From contig JAISHV010000064.1 in assembly GCA_031262495.1 (NCBI GenBank), forward strand, positions 1 to 33,052: a stretch of 33,052 bases of DNA. Reading direction: 5' to 3'. Shown here in pieces: positions 1 to 7,351 of this stretch. This DNA is from Ruminococcus sp. (GTDB lineage: Bacteria; Bacillota; Clostridia; Oscillospirales; Ruminococcaceae). The notes below the pieces were generated by a model that saw only the letters and a list, made by a program, of their open reading frames with translations, made no database searches and was not told where the DNA came from. Position 1 is the stretch's first letter, and the number at the start of each line of letters is the position of its first letter. Made by a program: the position numbers and the translations under genes.

Positions 1-252
1 GATACATTGACATTCACAGTTACATTTGATGCTATAGGCACGACAATCATGTACGGCGATGTAAATGAAGACGGCAGAATAACCAACGCCGATGTCACAA
101 GACTCAAACAAAGTATTGCCGGTTGGGAAGTCGAGATATCCGAAGAATTAGCAGATGCAAATGGTGATGGCAGAATAACTAATGCAGATGTTACAAGACT
201 TAAACAAAGCATAGCCGGTTGGGCTGTAACCCTCGGTCCGGCAACAACATAA
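1..252 (+). CDS. Dockerin-containing secreted protein, C-terminal end (partial)
   Basis: This is the 3' end of a longer gene; the open frame runs off the left edge, so the catalytic or binding domains are not visible. The visible 83 codons are almost entirely a type I dockerin: two calcium-binding half-repeats of the form D-x-N-x-D-G-R-I-T-N-A-D-V-T-R-L-K-Q-S-I-A-G-W (about positions 55-126 and 160-222), followed by a short tail. Dockerins attach secreted enzymes or adhesins to cohesin modules of scaffoldins. The two halves share 17 identical residues in a row (RITNADV to AGW), yet their codons differ at seven synonymous sites, so the protein symmetry is maintained by selection. A strong terminator follows. 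The parent protein could be a glycoside hydrolase, a peptidase or a structural protein; nothing here decides. Confidence 0.9.
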   Translation, partial: DTLTFTVTFDAIGTTIMYGDVNEDGRITNADVTRLKQSIAGWEVEISEELADANGDGRITNADVTRLKQSIAGWAVTLGPATT

Positions 253-292
253 CAAAGTTTCGCATTTATATACAATCATACAAACAAACACA

Positions 293-326
293 AACGAACG
301 CATGGGAAACCGTGCGTTCGTTTTTT
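293..326 (+). terminator. Rho-independent terminator of the dockerin gene
   Basis: A 13-bp stem (AACGAACGCATGG with CCGTGCGTTCGTT, one G-U pair) closes on a GAAA tetraloop and is followed by TTTTTT. It lies about 40 nt after the dockerin stop and upstream of the citrate synthase promoter, so it separates the two transcription units. Confidence 0.9.
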
Positions 327-397
327 ACTATTGCTGCCGCCGGTTTGTATATTCGCACCGTAAATTTATCCGCGTATAAAAACTTTTTCCCGAAACC

Positions 398-426
398 TTG
401 ACAAATTGTGGTTCTTGTGTTATACT
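398..426 (+). promoter_or_regulatory. Sigma-A promoter of citrate synthase
   Basis: TTGACA at 398-403, a 17-nt spacer and TATACT at 421-426 give a near-consensus vegetative promoter. Transcription would start near 433, leaving a leader of about 37 nt before the chosen start at 470. Confidence 0.88.
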
Positions 427-469
427 TATATTTGTATAAAATTTTTTTAAAAATCGAGTGTGAAAACCT

Positions 470-1867
470 TTGGATACCATTATCAAAAACCCTGAAATGA
501 ATGAGAAAATCGACATTTTATGTAAAGACATTGAATTGCACAGTAAAATTGCTCCCGGGCTTTATGAAAAGTACGGCGTAAAACGCGGTCTTCGGAATTC
601 CGACGGCTCAGGTGTTACTGTCGGGCTCACAAATATCTGTAACGTTCACGGCTATGTTATGGACGAGGGCGAAAAGAAGCCCATTGAGGGTGAGCTTTTT
701 TACCGCGGCATAAATATCACCGATATTACCGCAAATACGACCGACAAGAAACGTTTCGGCTATGAAGAAACGGCGTTCCTTATATTGTTCGGCGATTTGC
801 CGACTATTGAGGAACTTGAGACATTCCGCAGTCTTTTAGCATTTAACCGTACCCTCCCTTCGGGTTTCTCGGAGGATATCATATTTAAAGCCCCCTCGCG
901 CAACATTATGAATAAGATGGCGCGTGCAGTTTTAGCGTTATACGCTTATGATACAGACCCGGAGGATATGTCGCTGAAACTTGAGCTTAATCGCGCTATG
1001 GCGATTATTGCGCGTTTGTCGTCAATAATGGTTGATGCTTATCAAATAAAGAAGCGGTATTTTGACAACGAAAGCCTCTTTATGCACCCTCAAAACCCCG
1101 ATGAGTCTGTTGCACAGGCTATTCTCTCGACGTTACGCCCCGATAGGGTGTATTCCGAGGAGGAAGCCTTGCTGCTTGACCTTTGTTTAATTCTTCACGC
1201 CGAACACGGCGGCGGCAATAACTCAACCTTTGTCTGCCGCTGCCTTACATCATCAGGCACAGACGCTTATTCCGCGTATTCGGGAGCTATTGGTTCGCTT
1301 AAAGGTCCTCTGCACGGCGGTGCGAATATTAAGGTTATGGCTCAGCTTGAGGATTTTAAAGCGCACTTGCCCGCAAATTTCACCGATGCCGATGTATCTG
1401 CTTACCTTGAAAAGGTATTCAAAAAGCAAGCGGGCGACGGTTCGGGCAAAATCTACGGCATGGGACACGCGGTATACACTAAATCCGACCCACGGGCTGT
1501 AGTACTGAAAAAACACGCGCTTTCACTTGCTAAGGGGCTTGATATTGAGAATGATTTCAGACTGCTTGATGCTATAGAACGCCTTACTCCCGAAATCTTT
1601 GACAAAAGCGGTCACACGGCAAAAACCCTTTGCGCGAATGTGGATATGTATTCGGGGCTTGTTTATCAAATGCTCAAAATCCCGCCTGAACTCAACACCG
1701 CGCTCTTTGCCGTTTCGCGTATGCCCGGTTGGGCGGCTCACCGCATTGAAGAAAAACTCACCGGCAAACGCATTATGCGCCCGGGCTATAAAACTGTAGC
1801 TCAGCTTCGCGAATATATCAATATAGATAACAGAGGCGGCACACCGGCGGCAGGCAGTCAAATCTGA
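470..1867 (+). CDS. gltA: Citrate synthase
   Basis: It condenses acetyl-CoA with oxaloacetate to citrate, in the cytoplasm, as the entry to the oxidative branch of the TCA cycle that supplies 2-oxoglutarate and glutamate in anaerobes. The family signatures are present in order: AEHGGGN (His246), GPLHGGAN (His282), GMGHAVY (His333) and NVDMYSG (catalytic Asp392), then the PGWAAH segment. The length (465 aa) and the N-terminal YGVKRGLRN...GNVHGY-like stretch match clostridial Si-type enzymes. The start is a TTG at 470, about nine bases after a weak GAG; an in-frame ATG at 497 is the alternative, and neither has a strong ribosome binding site. It has its own promoter; the next gene begins 69 bp downstream in the same direction. 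2-Methylcitrate synthase is a related alternative, but no prp genes are nearby. Confidence 0.95.
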   Translation: MDTIIKNPEMNEKIDILCKDIELHSKIAPGLYEKYGVKRGLRNSDGSGVTVGLTNICNVHGYVMDEGEKKPIEGELFYRGINITDITANTTDKKRFGYEETAFLILFGDLPTIEELETFRSLLAFNRTLPSGFSEDIIFKAPSRNIMNKMARAVLALYAYDTDPEDMSLKLELNRAMAIIARLSSIMVDAYQIKKRYFDNESLFMHPQNPDESVAQAILSTLRPDRVYSEEEALLLDLCLILHAEHGGGNNSTFVCRCLTSSGTDAYSAYSGAIGSLKGPLHGGANIKVMAQLEDFKAHLPANFTDADVSAYLEKVFKKQAGDGSGKIYGMGHAVYTKSDPRAVVLKKHALSLAKGLDIENDFRLLDAIERLTPEIFDKSGHTAKTLCANVDMYSGLVYQMLKIPPELNTALFAVSRMPGWAAHRIEEKLTGKRIMRPGYKTVAQLREYINIDNRGGTPAAGSQI

Positions 1868-1936
1868 AAAATCTTTATGTGAGAGTAATGATTTTCACCC
1901 GAAAAATTTCTATTCAATTAATAATGGTAATTAATT

Positions 1937-3031
1937 ATGGCTAAAAAAAGTAAAAATCCCGGCGCAATGTTTATGAAAGCCCCCGACCGAAAATATACAT
2001 TTATAATCTTCATAATCTACATAATAGGTGCTGTAGCTTTGCGCGTACATCAGCTTATTACGGCGACAGACCTTAATACGGGGATTTATTTAAAACGCAG
2101 TTTCTTTAATGACTATCCGATTTTGTGGCTTTTAGGCGGAGCGGTCATTTTAGCTGTGACGCTTTTCATGTTTTCAAGCAACGATAAAAAGACCGAATCC
2201 GTAATAATGATAAACCCCATGCACCAAAATGTTGCCGACCTAAGTCACAACTACGGCGGTGCCGCAGGGGCTATAACCCTCATATGTGCCGGTACTATCG
2301 TAGGCGATATCGTTATGGGCATTTCGGGAACTGTAGCCGCCTATAACTTAGCACCGCAGTATAACGAAGACGGTGAACTCATAAGCGGACTCACCGCCGT
2401 TTCGGGCGGCAACTGGGTTGTCTATGTCATAATGGGGATTGCGGCTCTGACCCTTGTTCTGACAGGCGTAAGTATCCTTCGCGGGATGGGTATCACCCCC
2501 GGAAACTGTTTCTTTTTAATCACCGTTGCTGTATGGAAAATGGCTGAAATCTTCTCAATATTCTTCCAAATGCAGCAGCAATCAAGGATAATTCAACTCT
2601 ATTCGGAAAAAATATACATTATATTCGGTGATATGTGCCTTATAATGTTCTTCTTCCAACTCATTCGTCTATTCTCAAATATGTCAGAAAAACACACGCG
2701 CATAAAACTAATGTTCTGGGGATATGTGTCAGCCGCAGTGCTTGCGGTATCGGCAATCCCGCGCTTTGTCGTACTCTTCACAGAAGCCTACACAGAACGG
2801 GCTTCCGTAGCCATACCGTCGTTTTCGGATGTCGGATTTATACTATTCACAGTTGCTGTAATTTTGCCGCTGTTCGGGCATTATAAATACCGCGATATGG
2901 AAAAACTCTCATACAGAGACGGACATTCTACACGCTGGACAGAGGTTATCCCCGAAGAAGAACAAGTTATGAATGAGATTGAGATTTCAACCGATGCAGT
3001 AGAATATCTGAATTCACAAAAAGAGGATTAA
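1937..3031 (+). CDS. Polytopic membrane protein of unknown function
   Basis: I do not recognise a family. The 364-residue product has a short basic N-terminus and about eight predicted membrane spans (roughly residues 22-42, 61-80, 112-135, 160-180, 188-206, 226-245, 257-280 and 300-316). Between spans 3 and 4 is a small extracytoplasmic or cytoplasmic acidic loop, and the hydrophilic C-terminal tail of about 45 residues is rich in Glu and Asp. No catalytic motif or transporter signature is visible. It starts at an ATG without a clear Shine-Dalgarno sequence, 69 bp after citrate synthase, with no terminator between, so it may be read from the gltA promoter. Its stop codon abuts a GC-rich palindrome directly. 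Confidence 0.8.
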   Translation: MAKKSKNPGAMFMKAPDRKYTFIIFIIYIIGAVALRVHQLITATDLNTGIYLKRSFFNDYPILWLLGGAVILAVTLFMFSSNDKKTESVIMINPMHQNVADLSHNYGGAAGAITLICAGTIVGDIVMGISGTVAAYNLAPQYNEDGELISGLTAVSGGNWVVYVIMGIAALTLVLTGVSILRGMGITPGNCFFLITVAVWKMAEIFSIFFQMQQQSRIIQLYSEKIYIIFGDMCLIMFFFQLIRLFSNMSEKHTRIKLMFWGYVSAAVLAVSAIPRFVVLFTEAYTERASVAIPSFSDVGFILFTVAVILPLFGHYKYRDMEKLSYRDGHSTRWTEVIPEEEQVMNEIEISTDAVEYLNSQKED

Positions 3032-3069
3032 GGCGGCTGAGCCGGGCGGATTGCCAGCCGCGCCTACAG
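3032..3069. repeat. GC-rich palindrome abutting a stop codon (family E)
   Basis: Immediately after the TAA of the preceding gene lies GGCGGCTG...CAGCCGCGCC followed by CCTACAGG. It is an imperfect hairpin of the same type as the GGGCGAAC/GTTCGCCC-CCTACA hairpin at 7422. The rest of 3070-3117 is AT-rich with nothing I can identify. Confidence 0.55.
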
Positions 3070-3117
3070 GAGAAATATCATTATAGTACCGTGCAAAATA
3101 TAAAAATTTACTTTTAT

Positions 3118-3470
3118 GAATGTCGCGTTTGAATGTCATATGAATGTCTGTGAATGTCCGTTTGAATGTCGGATGTATGTCGGATGAATGTCATATGAAT
3201 GTCGTGAATGTCCGTCTACGATGTCTTGCAGGGGATGAGGGGAGAGGGGGCGGCTATATATCGTGGCAGGCAAGACGCCGCCCCCTCTCCCCTACACCCC
3301 CGCACTAACTTGTTAGTGCTATGCACGTCCCCTACCCCTCTCCCCCTGCGCAACTTGCCACGATTTCTGCGTGGTCTTACTCACCCAGTTAGGGTATTAT
3401 CTTTAAGCAACTTCTTAGCTCGTCCGCGCTTCGGGAATTTAGATTTCAGCTAAAATCAAGGCGTTCATTA
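3118..3470 (+). repeat. R1 dispersed element, copy 1
   Basis: This fills most of the 541-bp gap between the membrane protein and the lipoprotein gene. In order it holds: eight exact GAATGTC heptamers plus degenerate ones (3118-3212); a perfect 16-bp hairpin GGGGAGAGGGGGCGGC (3239-3254) with GCCGCCCCCTCTCCCC (3277-3292) and a 22-nt loop; a small 8-bp inverted repeat GCACTAAC/GTTAGTGC (3302-3319); a third pyrimidine tract at 3329-3346; and the conserved tail with GTCTTACTCACCC near 3374. The tail from about 3395 to 3465 is shared with copy 5. Proline-rich open frames across it are spurious. Confidence 0.9.
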
Positions 3471-3541
3471 TCTGTCTTCTGTCTTCTCGCCTCTGTCTTC
3501 TGTTCTGTCTTCTGTCCTCTCGCTTCTGTCGTCTGTATTGT
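3471..3541 (+). repeat. CTGTCTT-type heptamer array (family D)
   Basis: This is a low-complexity tandem array of seven-base words such as CTGTCTT, CTGTCCT and CGCCTCT. It directly follows R1 copy 1 and ends about 30 bp before the lipoprotein start. The same words occur at 4995, 7446, 7555, 7912 and 32761. Confidence 0.85.
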
Positions 3542-3572
3542 CCTATAAATCAATAAACGCAAATTTAAAAAA

Positions 3573-4892
3573 ATGAATATAAAAAAATCAGCGCGGTTAA
3601 AACGGTTTTTCAGAATTTCCATTACAGTTTTATTAATGATAGCCTTTTGTTCCTGTAATATCGGTGTCAGCATTGACAGTATGCTTATTCCGCCGCTGAT
3701 GTCAAAAGAACAAAGTGCCGTTGCCGAGGCTCTGACAAAAACCGTAGGCAAAAATATCCGCCTCAAATACCCTAAATCAGGCACATACCGCTCTGCTGTA
3801 ACTATAGCGGATATTGATGCAGACAGTTCACCTGAGGCGATTGTTTTTTATGAATTCACCGATGTAAATATTGCAGACGGTTCTGTGAGAATGAATATCC
3901 TTGACGGCAGCAGCACCGGCGAATGGACAAGCATCTACGATAATGCCGGTCCGGGGCGAGATATCGATCGTTTGATAATAAGCAGTATCGGCGACAGTGC
4001 TGCACCTGTTATAGCAATAGGTTTTATACTCCTGTCAGGTATAAAAACAGCACGGATTTTTTCCTACGGAGACAGACTCACTTCCGCTGATTTTACAGCC
4101 GAATATGCCTCAATGTTTATAGCCGATTTAGACAAGAACGCGCAAAATGAACTCTGTATAATTCGGGGAAATACCGTCGAAACAGATGCTAACCTAAGTT
4201 TGCTCTCCATTCGCGGCGGTACGATTTATGAGCAGTATTCAGTACCCTTAAACCCCGATGCGACAGAATTTGTAAATATCGCTTCCGGCAATGTCGCAAA
4301 AAATACACCCGCACTCTTTATCGACAGTCTGACAGAAGGCGAACTGTTCACCGATATAGTATATTTCAACGGACAAACCATGCGCAACCCTATGTACCTT
4401 GAACGCTCTAATCTCATTGCATCAACACGGCGCCCGAGCGGGTATCTATCTGCTGATATTGACCTTGACAGCATTATTGAAATACCGACTTTATCGCTGT
4501 TTCCGGGGTATACGTCGGCAAGTATTGAGCCGGAATATTGTGTAAACTGGAATATCCTCAGCAATTTCAGTATCACCAAAAAGATAGGTTCATTCTACAG
4601 CCCGGAACGCGGATTTGCATTTTTATTTCCAACACGCTGGGACGGAATAGTTACCGTAAAAAATGACCCTCTGACAAATGAAACCGTATTTTTAAGGTAT
4701 GCGGCTATCCCCGATGAACAAAATGAACTTATGCGTATTGCCGTAACACCCGTATCGGAGAATTTAACGTCTGACGGATATATAGAAGCGGCGAAAAAAG
4801 ACAATTTCGCCTATTGGGTAAAAATCGGCGAAGTCGATGATGCCCTGATTTTAACGCAAACCGAAATAAGTCACAATTTTTACGTTTTATAG
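3573..4892 (+). CDS. Putative lipoprotein with FG-GAP/VCBS-like repeats
   Basis: This is a 439-residue exported protein of unknown function. The basic N-terminus and hydrophobic stretch (residues 14-25) end in F-C-S-C, an atypical lipobox with Cys28 as the likely lipidated residue. Three calcium-loop motifs of the D-x-D-x-D/N...E type stand at residues 80-88, 185-193 and 295-303, spaced by about 110 residues. This is the signature of FG-GAP/VCBS propeller blades found in integrin-like and bacterial surface proteins. It is followed by a response regulator and a histidine kinase on the same strand. I infer that it could be an accessory sensor or an output of that system. The ATG has only an A-rich leader and no Shine-Dalgarno sequence. 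Its stop codon abuts a GC palindrome. Confidence 0.8.
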   Translation: MNIKKSARLKRFFRISITVLLMIAFCSCNIGVSIDSMLIPPLMSKEQSAVAEALTKTVGKNIRLKYPKSGTYRSAVTIADIDADSSPEAIVFYEFTDVNIADGSVRMNILDGSSTGEWTSIYDNAGPGRDIDRLIISSIGDSAAPVIAIGFILLSGIKTARIFSYGDRLTSADFTAEYASMFIADLDKNAQNELCIIRGNTVETDANLSLLSIRGGTIYEQYSVPLNPDATEFVNIASGNVAKNTPALFIDSLTEGELFTDIVYFNGQTMRNPMYLERSNLIASTRRPSGYLSADIDLDSIIEIPTLSLFPGYTSASIEPEYCVNWNILSNFSITKKIGSFYSPERGFAFLFPTRWDGIVTVKNDPLTNETVFLRYAAIPDEQNELMRIAVTPVSENLTSDGYIEAAKKDNFAYWVKIGEVDDALILTQTEISHNFYVL

Positions 4893-4990
4893 GCGGCGCG
4901 GCAAGGCGGGTAACCCGCCTGTTGCAGCAACGCTGCGTATCGCTGATGGAAGTATTTCATATTTCTTAATATGCTCACCGCGTAGGAGCG
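4893..4990 (+). repeat. B element, copy 1, with flanking GC palindrome
   Basis: Directly after the lipoprotein stop come GC-rich inverted repeats (GGCGGGTAACCCGCC near 4908). From about 4937 the B core follows: GATGGAAGTATTTC, an AT-rich middle, then ATGCTCACCGCGTAG. The same core occurs at 5789-5908, 11154-11225 and 14952-15028. Confidence 0.8.
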
Positions 4991-4994
4991 AATA

Positions 4995-5030
4995 TCTGTA
5001 TTCTGTATTCTGTAATCTGTATTCTGTTTT
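4995..5030 (+). repeat. CTGTATT heptamer array (family D)
   Basis: Four tandem CTGTATT or CTGTAAT heptamers end just before the ribosome binding site (GTGAGGT) of the response regulator. The array therefore makes up much of that gene's immediate leader. Confidence 0.8.
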
Positions 5031-5046
5031 GTGAGGTAAATTTATT

Positions 5047-5763
5047 ATGTCAAAAAAAGTATTAGTCTGTGAAGACGAAGATGTTATCCGCGATTTTGTG
5101 GTATTAAACCTCAATCGCTGGGGCTATGAGGTAACTGACGTTAAATGCGGCGAGGATGCCATAAAGGTATTCGACGAACAGAACGGCGATTTTCAAATAG
5201 CACTGCTTGATGTAATGATGCCCGGGATTAACGGCTTTGAAGTTTGCGCTTATATCAGAAAGAAAAGCAGTTCAATCGGTATCATTATGCTGTCGGCTAA
5301 ATCTCAGGAAATGGATAAAATCAACGGTTTGATGAAAGGTGCAGACGATTATATGACAAAACCTTTCTCACCGGCAGAGCTAAACGCCCGCGTTGATGCC
5401 CTCTACCGCCGTGTGAATATCGCCGACGAAAAATCCGCCGAAGATTCCGGCAGCATAGTAAGCGGTCCTTTTGTATTGAGCAACCGTGCACGTACCGTCA
5501 CTAAAAATAATGTACCTATCGACTTAACACAGGTTGAATACGAAATCCTCGAATTCTTCCTCCGCAACCAAGACACAGCCTTAGACCGCAGTTCAATCCT
5601 CCACGAAATCTGGGGCGACAACTATTTCGGCGATGACAAAATCGTTGATGTAAACATCAGGCGCATCAGAATGAAAATCGAAGACGAACCCTCAAACCCG
5701 AAATTTATTACCACTATTTGGGGTTACGGCTATAAATGGGCATCTATTCCGCCGCAGAAATAA
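5047..5763 (+). CDS. OmpR-family response regulator
   Basis: This is a 238-residue transcriptional regulator. The receiver domain (about 1-118) keeps all key residues: an acidic pocket in CEDED (residues 8-12), phosphoacceptor Asp55 in LLDVMMPG, Ser83 and Lys105 in TKPFSP. A winged-helix DNA-binding domain (about 140-232) follows, with the usual LTQVEYEIL, RRIRMKIE and IWGYGYKW segments. It has a good ribosome binding site (GAGGT) before the ATG. Its partner is the histidine kinase 147 bp downstream, and the lipoprotein lies upstream. The kinase is probably cotranscribed, although the gap is filled with B-element and palindromic repeats. The target genes cannot be deduced. Confidence 0.95.
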   Translation: MSKKVLVCEDEDVIRDFVVLNLNRWGYEVTDVKCGEDAIKVFDEQNGDFQIALLDVMMPGINGFEVCAYIRKKSSSIGIIMLSAKSQEMDKINGLMKGADDYMTKPFSPAELNARVDALYRRVNIADEKSAEDSGSIVSGPFVLSNRARTVTKNNVPIDLTQVEYEILEFFLRNQDTALDRSSILHEIWGDNYFGDDKIVDVNIRRIRMKIEDEPSNPKFITTIWGYGYKWASIPPQK

Positions 5764-5788
5764 AAGTATAAACTATAAGTATCTTCTA

Positions 5789-5908
5789 CGCGGTGAGCAA
5801 CGTAGTTGCTACGCAACTACAGACTATAAGCAACTTTTACGCGGTGAGCATCTTTATGTTATGAAATACTTCCATCGTGAATTTACCGGCGGGTTGCCCG
5901 CCCACCCG
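5789..5908 (-). repeat. B element, copy 2, composite
   Basis: This repeat sits between the response regulator and kinase genes. The segment TACGCGGTGAGCA appears twice (near 5787 and 5838), separated by a perfect palindrome GTAGTTGC-TAC-GCAACTAC (5802-5820). It looks as if one small element was inserted into another with local duplication. The B core ends in CTTCCATCG near 5875, followed by a GGCGGG/CCCGCC hairpin that touches the kinase start codon. Confidence 0.8.
5802..5820. repeat. GTAGTTGC palindrome (family C), copy 1
   Basis: An 8-bp perfect inverted repeat with a TAC loop. An identical 19-mer occurs at 32784-32802. Confidence 0.85.
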
Positions 5909-5910
5909 CA

Positions 5911-7344
5911 ATGATTGATTTTAAAAAATTTCGCATTAATGATTCAACCGCCAAGCGCTGGGTTTTTAATAACTTTCTTGTAATTTTTGTGATTCTGCTC
6001 GGTATTTTAATTACAGGGGCAATCCTTATAAGAAGTTATTACTACAACTCGGCGCGGCAATATTTAAACTCCCGAATGAATACCGTTTCGGGGCTTTTGT
6101 CGCGTTCTTATCAGGATGTCCGCAGTAATTTTTCAAACGAGGTACGCTCGACAGTTGAAAACTGGGCAGAAGCTGACAGAATCGAACTTATGTCTTTGCG
6201 CTCAAACGGGCTTGCAGTAACGTCAAGCGGGTTTGCCCCGAATTTAGACCTTACAGCAAAAGACTTAACAGATGCCCTTTCCTCTTTAGCCGAAGGCGGA
6301 AGCGGCTATGGGTATTACACAGGGAAACTCCCGGACGGACAGAAGGTTATAGCCGTTTCTGTCGCTTTGCCGCAAAACTCGGCGGGGTTTACAGCTCTGC
6401 GGATGATGTCTTCCCTTGAAAGAATAGATGATCAGATTAATGCTCTGATAATATTTATGATTGTGATTTCAGCGGTCATAATGTTTTTGATAGGCGTTTC
6501 GGGAATGTATTTCGTACGCTCTATTGTTGTTCCTGTCAGACAACTCAGCGTAATGGCGGCGCGTTATGCTAAAGGGGATTTTTCAGTCAGAATAACCAAA
6601 AAATCCGACGACGAACTCGGTCAGCTCTGTGATGTAATAAATAAAATGGCTGAAAATTTAGCCGAAACCGAAAATATAAAAAACGACTTCATCTCGAGTG
6701 TTTCACATGAACTTAGGACACCTCTCACCGCTATAAAAGGCTGGGCGGAAACGATTTCAGTTTATCCCGAAGACTCTGAAACCGTAAAAAAAGGTATGCG
6801 TATAATCGACAAAGAGACAACACGACTGTCGCAGATGGTCGAGGAACTGCTTGATTTTTCGCGTATGCAGAGCGGGAAACTTACATTACAGCCCTTAAAA
6901 ATGGACATTTTAGCGGAACTCGGGGATGCAGTTTTGATGTATTCCGAACGCGCTAAACAGGAACAAAAGACGCTCCATTATGACGAGCCCGACTTTTTGC
7001 CCTTTATAATAGGCGATAAAAATCGCTTGAGGCAGGTTTTTATAAACGTAATTGACAATGCCGTAAAATACACCGACCCGGGCGGGGTTATTACAATAAC
7101 GGCGGGAATGGGTGACTCCGAACACATAAAAATCACCGTAAGCGATACAGGTGTAGGGATTTCAAAAGCCGATTTACCGAAAATCAAGACGAAATTCTTT
7201 AAAGCAAACCACACCCGCCGCGGTTCAGGCATAGGGCTCGCCGTAGCGGATGAAATCATAGCCTTACACGGCGGCAGTATATCCCTCCAAAGCGAACAAG
7301 GTAAAGGAACAACAGTGACAATATTAATTCCTGTTAAAGAATAA
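5911..7344 (+). CDS. Sensor histidine kinase
   Basis: This is a 477-residue membrane kinase that would phosphorylate the upstream OmpR-type regulator. Order of parts: transmembrane helix 1 (about 21-42), an extracytoplasmic domain of about 130 residues, transmembrane helix 2 (about 178-202), HAMP (203-255), HisKA with SHELRTPL (His266), then HATPase_c with the N box around Asn379-Asn383, G1 DTGVG (412-416), the F box KFF and G2 GSGIGLA. Everything needed for activity is present. The ATG lies immediately after a GGCGGG/CCCGCC palindrome and has no Shine-Dalgarno sequence; no better start exists, because the next Met is after helix 1. A terminator follows the stop. Confidence 0.95.
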   Translation: MIDFKKFRINDSTAKRWVFNNFLVIFVILLGILITGAILIRSYYYNSARQYLNSRMNTVSGLLSRSYQDVRSNFSNEVRSTVENWAEADRIELMSLRSNGLAVTSSGFAPNLDLTAKDLTDALSSLAEGGSGYGYYTGKLPDGQKVIAVSVALPQNSAGFTALRMMSSLERIDDQINALIIFMIVISAVIMFLIGVSGMYFVRSIVVPVRQLSVMAARYAKGDFSVRITKKSDDELGQLCDVINKMAENLAETENIKNDFISSVSHELRTPLTAIKGWAETISVYPEDSETVKKGMRIIDKETTRLSQMVEELLDFSRMQSGKLTLQPLKMDILAELGDAVLMYSERAKQEQKTLHYDEPDFLPFIIGDKNRLRQVFINVIDNAVKYTDPGGVITITAGMGDSEHIKITVSDTGVGISKADLPKIKTKFFKANHTRRGSGIGLAVADEIIALHGGSISLQSEQGKGTTVTILIPVKE

Positions 7345-7351
7345 AGAAAAC

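Noticed and set aside
3118-3213. CRISPR array
   Set aside because: The repeated word is only seven bases and the spacers are 2-6 bases drawn from a small set. No cas genes are present.
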